Part shown: one piece after another, positions 43,130-43,148 of the stretch
Layout: each line of letters starts with the position of its first letter
How positions within the stretch are numbered: position 1 is the first letter of the stretch
Source: an uncultured Myxococcales bacterium
GTDB taxonomy: Bacteria; Myxococcota_A; UBA9042
Assembly (NCBI GenBank): GCA_903919145.1
Contig: CAIXGW010000208.1
Span: 1 to 43,148 of the forward strand
Direction: 5' to 3'
Length of the DNA: 43,148 nucleotides
The notes under the pieces: generated by a model
Databases searched by the model: none
What the model was told of the DNA's origin: nothing
Seen by the model: only the letters and a program-made list of their open reading frames with translations
Translations under genes and position numbers: made by a program

Positions 43130-43148
43130 GGGGCTCCTGTGGCGGGCC

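Overview
The window is about 43 kb of GC-rich DNA. Three signs suggest a Myxococcota-like (deltaproteobacterial) chromosome: many exported lipoproteins with D/A/S/G-rich linkers after the lipobox, a C-terminal signal of the MYXO-CTERM type (GC motif, one membrane helix, RRRR) on a DUF2330 protein, and large hybrid PAS kinases. This taxonomic call is inference; no rRNA or tRNA gene is visible.

Layout. 1-5.4 kb: a 140-bp nested-hairpin repeat, a TPR protein, a MITE-like element, a pRiA4b ORF-3-type protein and a hybrid histidine kinase. 5.6-9.2 kb: three toxin-antitoxin modules (HEPN/MNT, higBA, and fitAB/vapBC whose toxin is broken by a dispersed repeat) around an outer-membrane-like protein. 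9.4-16.1 kb: a complete Wadjet plasmid-defence operon, jetABCD. 16.1-17.1 kb: non-coding, hairpin-rich repeats in two tandem units of about 479 bp. 17.2-20 kb: two coupled lipoproteins, one arylsulfotransferase-like. 20.1-23.3 kb: a McrB-like AAA+ NTPase and a McrC/DUF2357-like protein. 23.4-25.8 kb: DUF1801, an SH3b-like membrane protein and a Cys-rich lipoprotein. 25.8-30.1 kb: a four-gene minus-strand cassette between two direct copies of an IS91-like 3' end, one of them fused to an IS630 remnant. 30.4-34.5 kb: DUF4160/DUF2442, a Cys-rich lipoprotein, a 5-unit 45-bp tandem array, a membrane protein, an SRPBCC protein and mntA-hepT. 34.8-43.1 kb: a UvrD-type helicase with ankyrin repeats, a second copy of the 140-bp repeat in inverted orientation, DUF2330, an ASH-domain-like lipoprotein and aroC (chorismate synthase), the only obvious housekeeping gene.

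Taken together, 5.6-34.5 kb reads as a defence and accessory island: Wadjet, a McrBC-like pair, five toxin-antitoxin-type modules and several degraded transposons.

The best candidate for something undescribed is the cassette at 26506-29545. It encodes a 292-aa possible virion-like protein, a 96-aa phage-accessory-like protein, a secreted-type trypsin-like protease with an added N-terminal beta-sandwich domain, and a Cys-rich lipoprotein, all in one tightly coupled operon. The protease gene is a base-composition mosaic: its N-terminal part is GC-rich like the upstream genes and its catalytic part is much poorer in GC. This resembles a carrier plus exchangeable payload plus periplasmic immunity arrangement.
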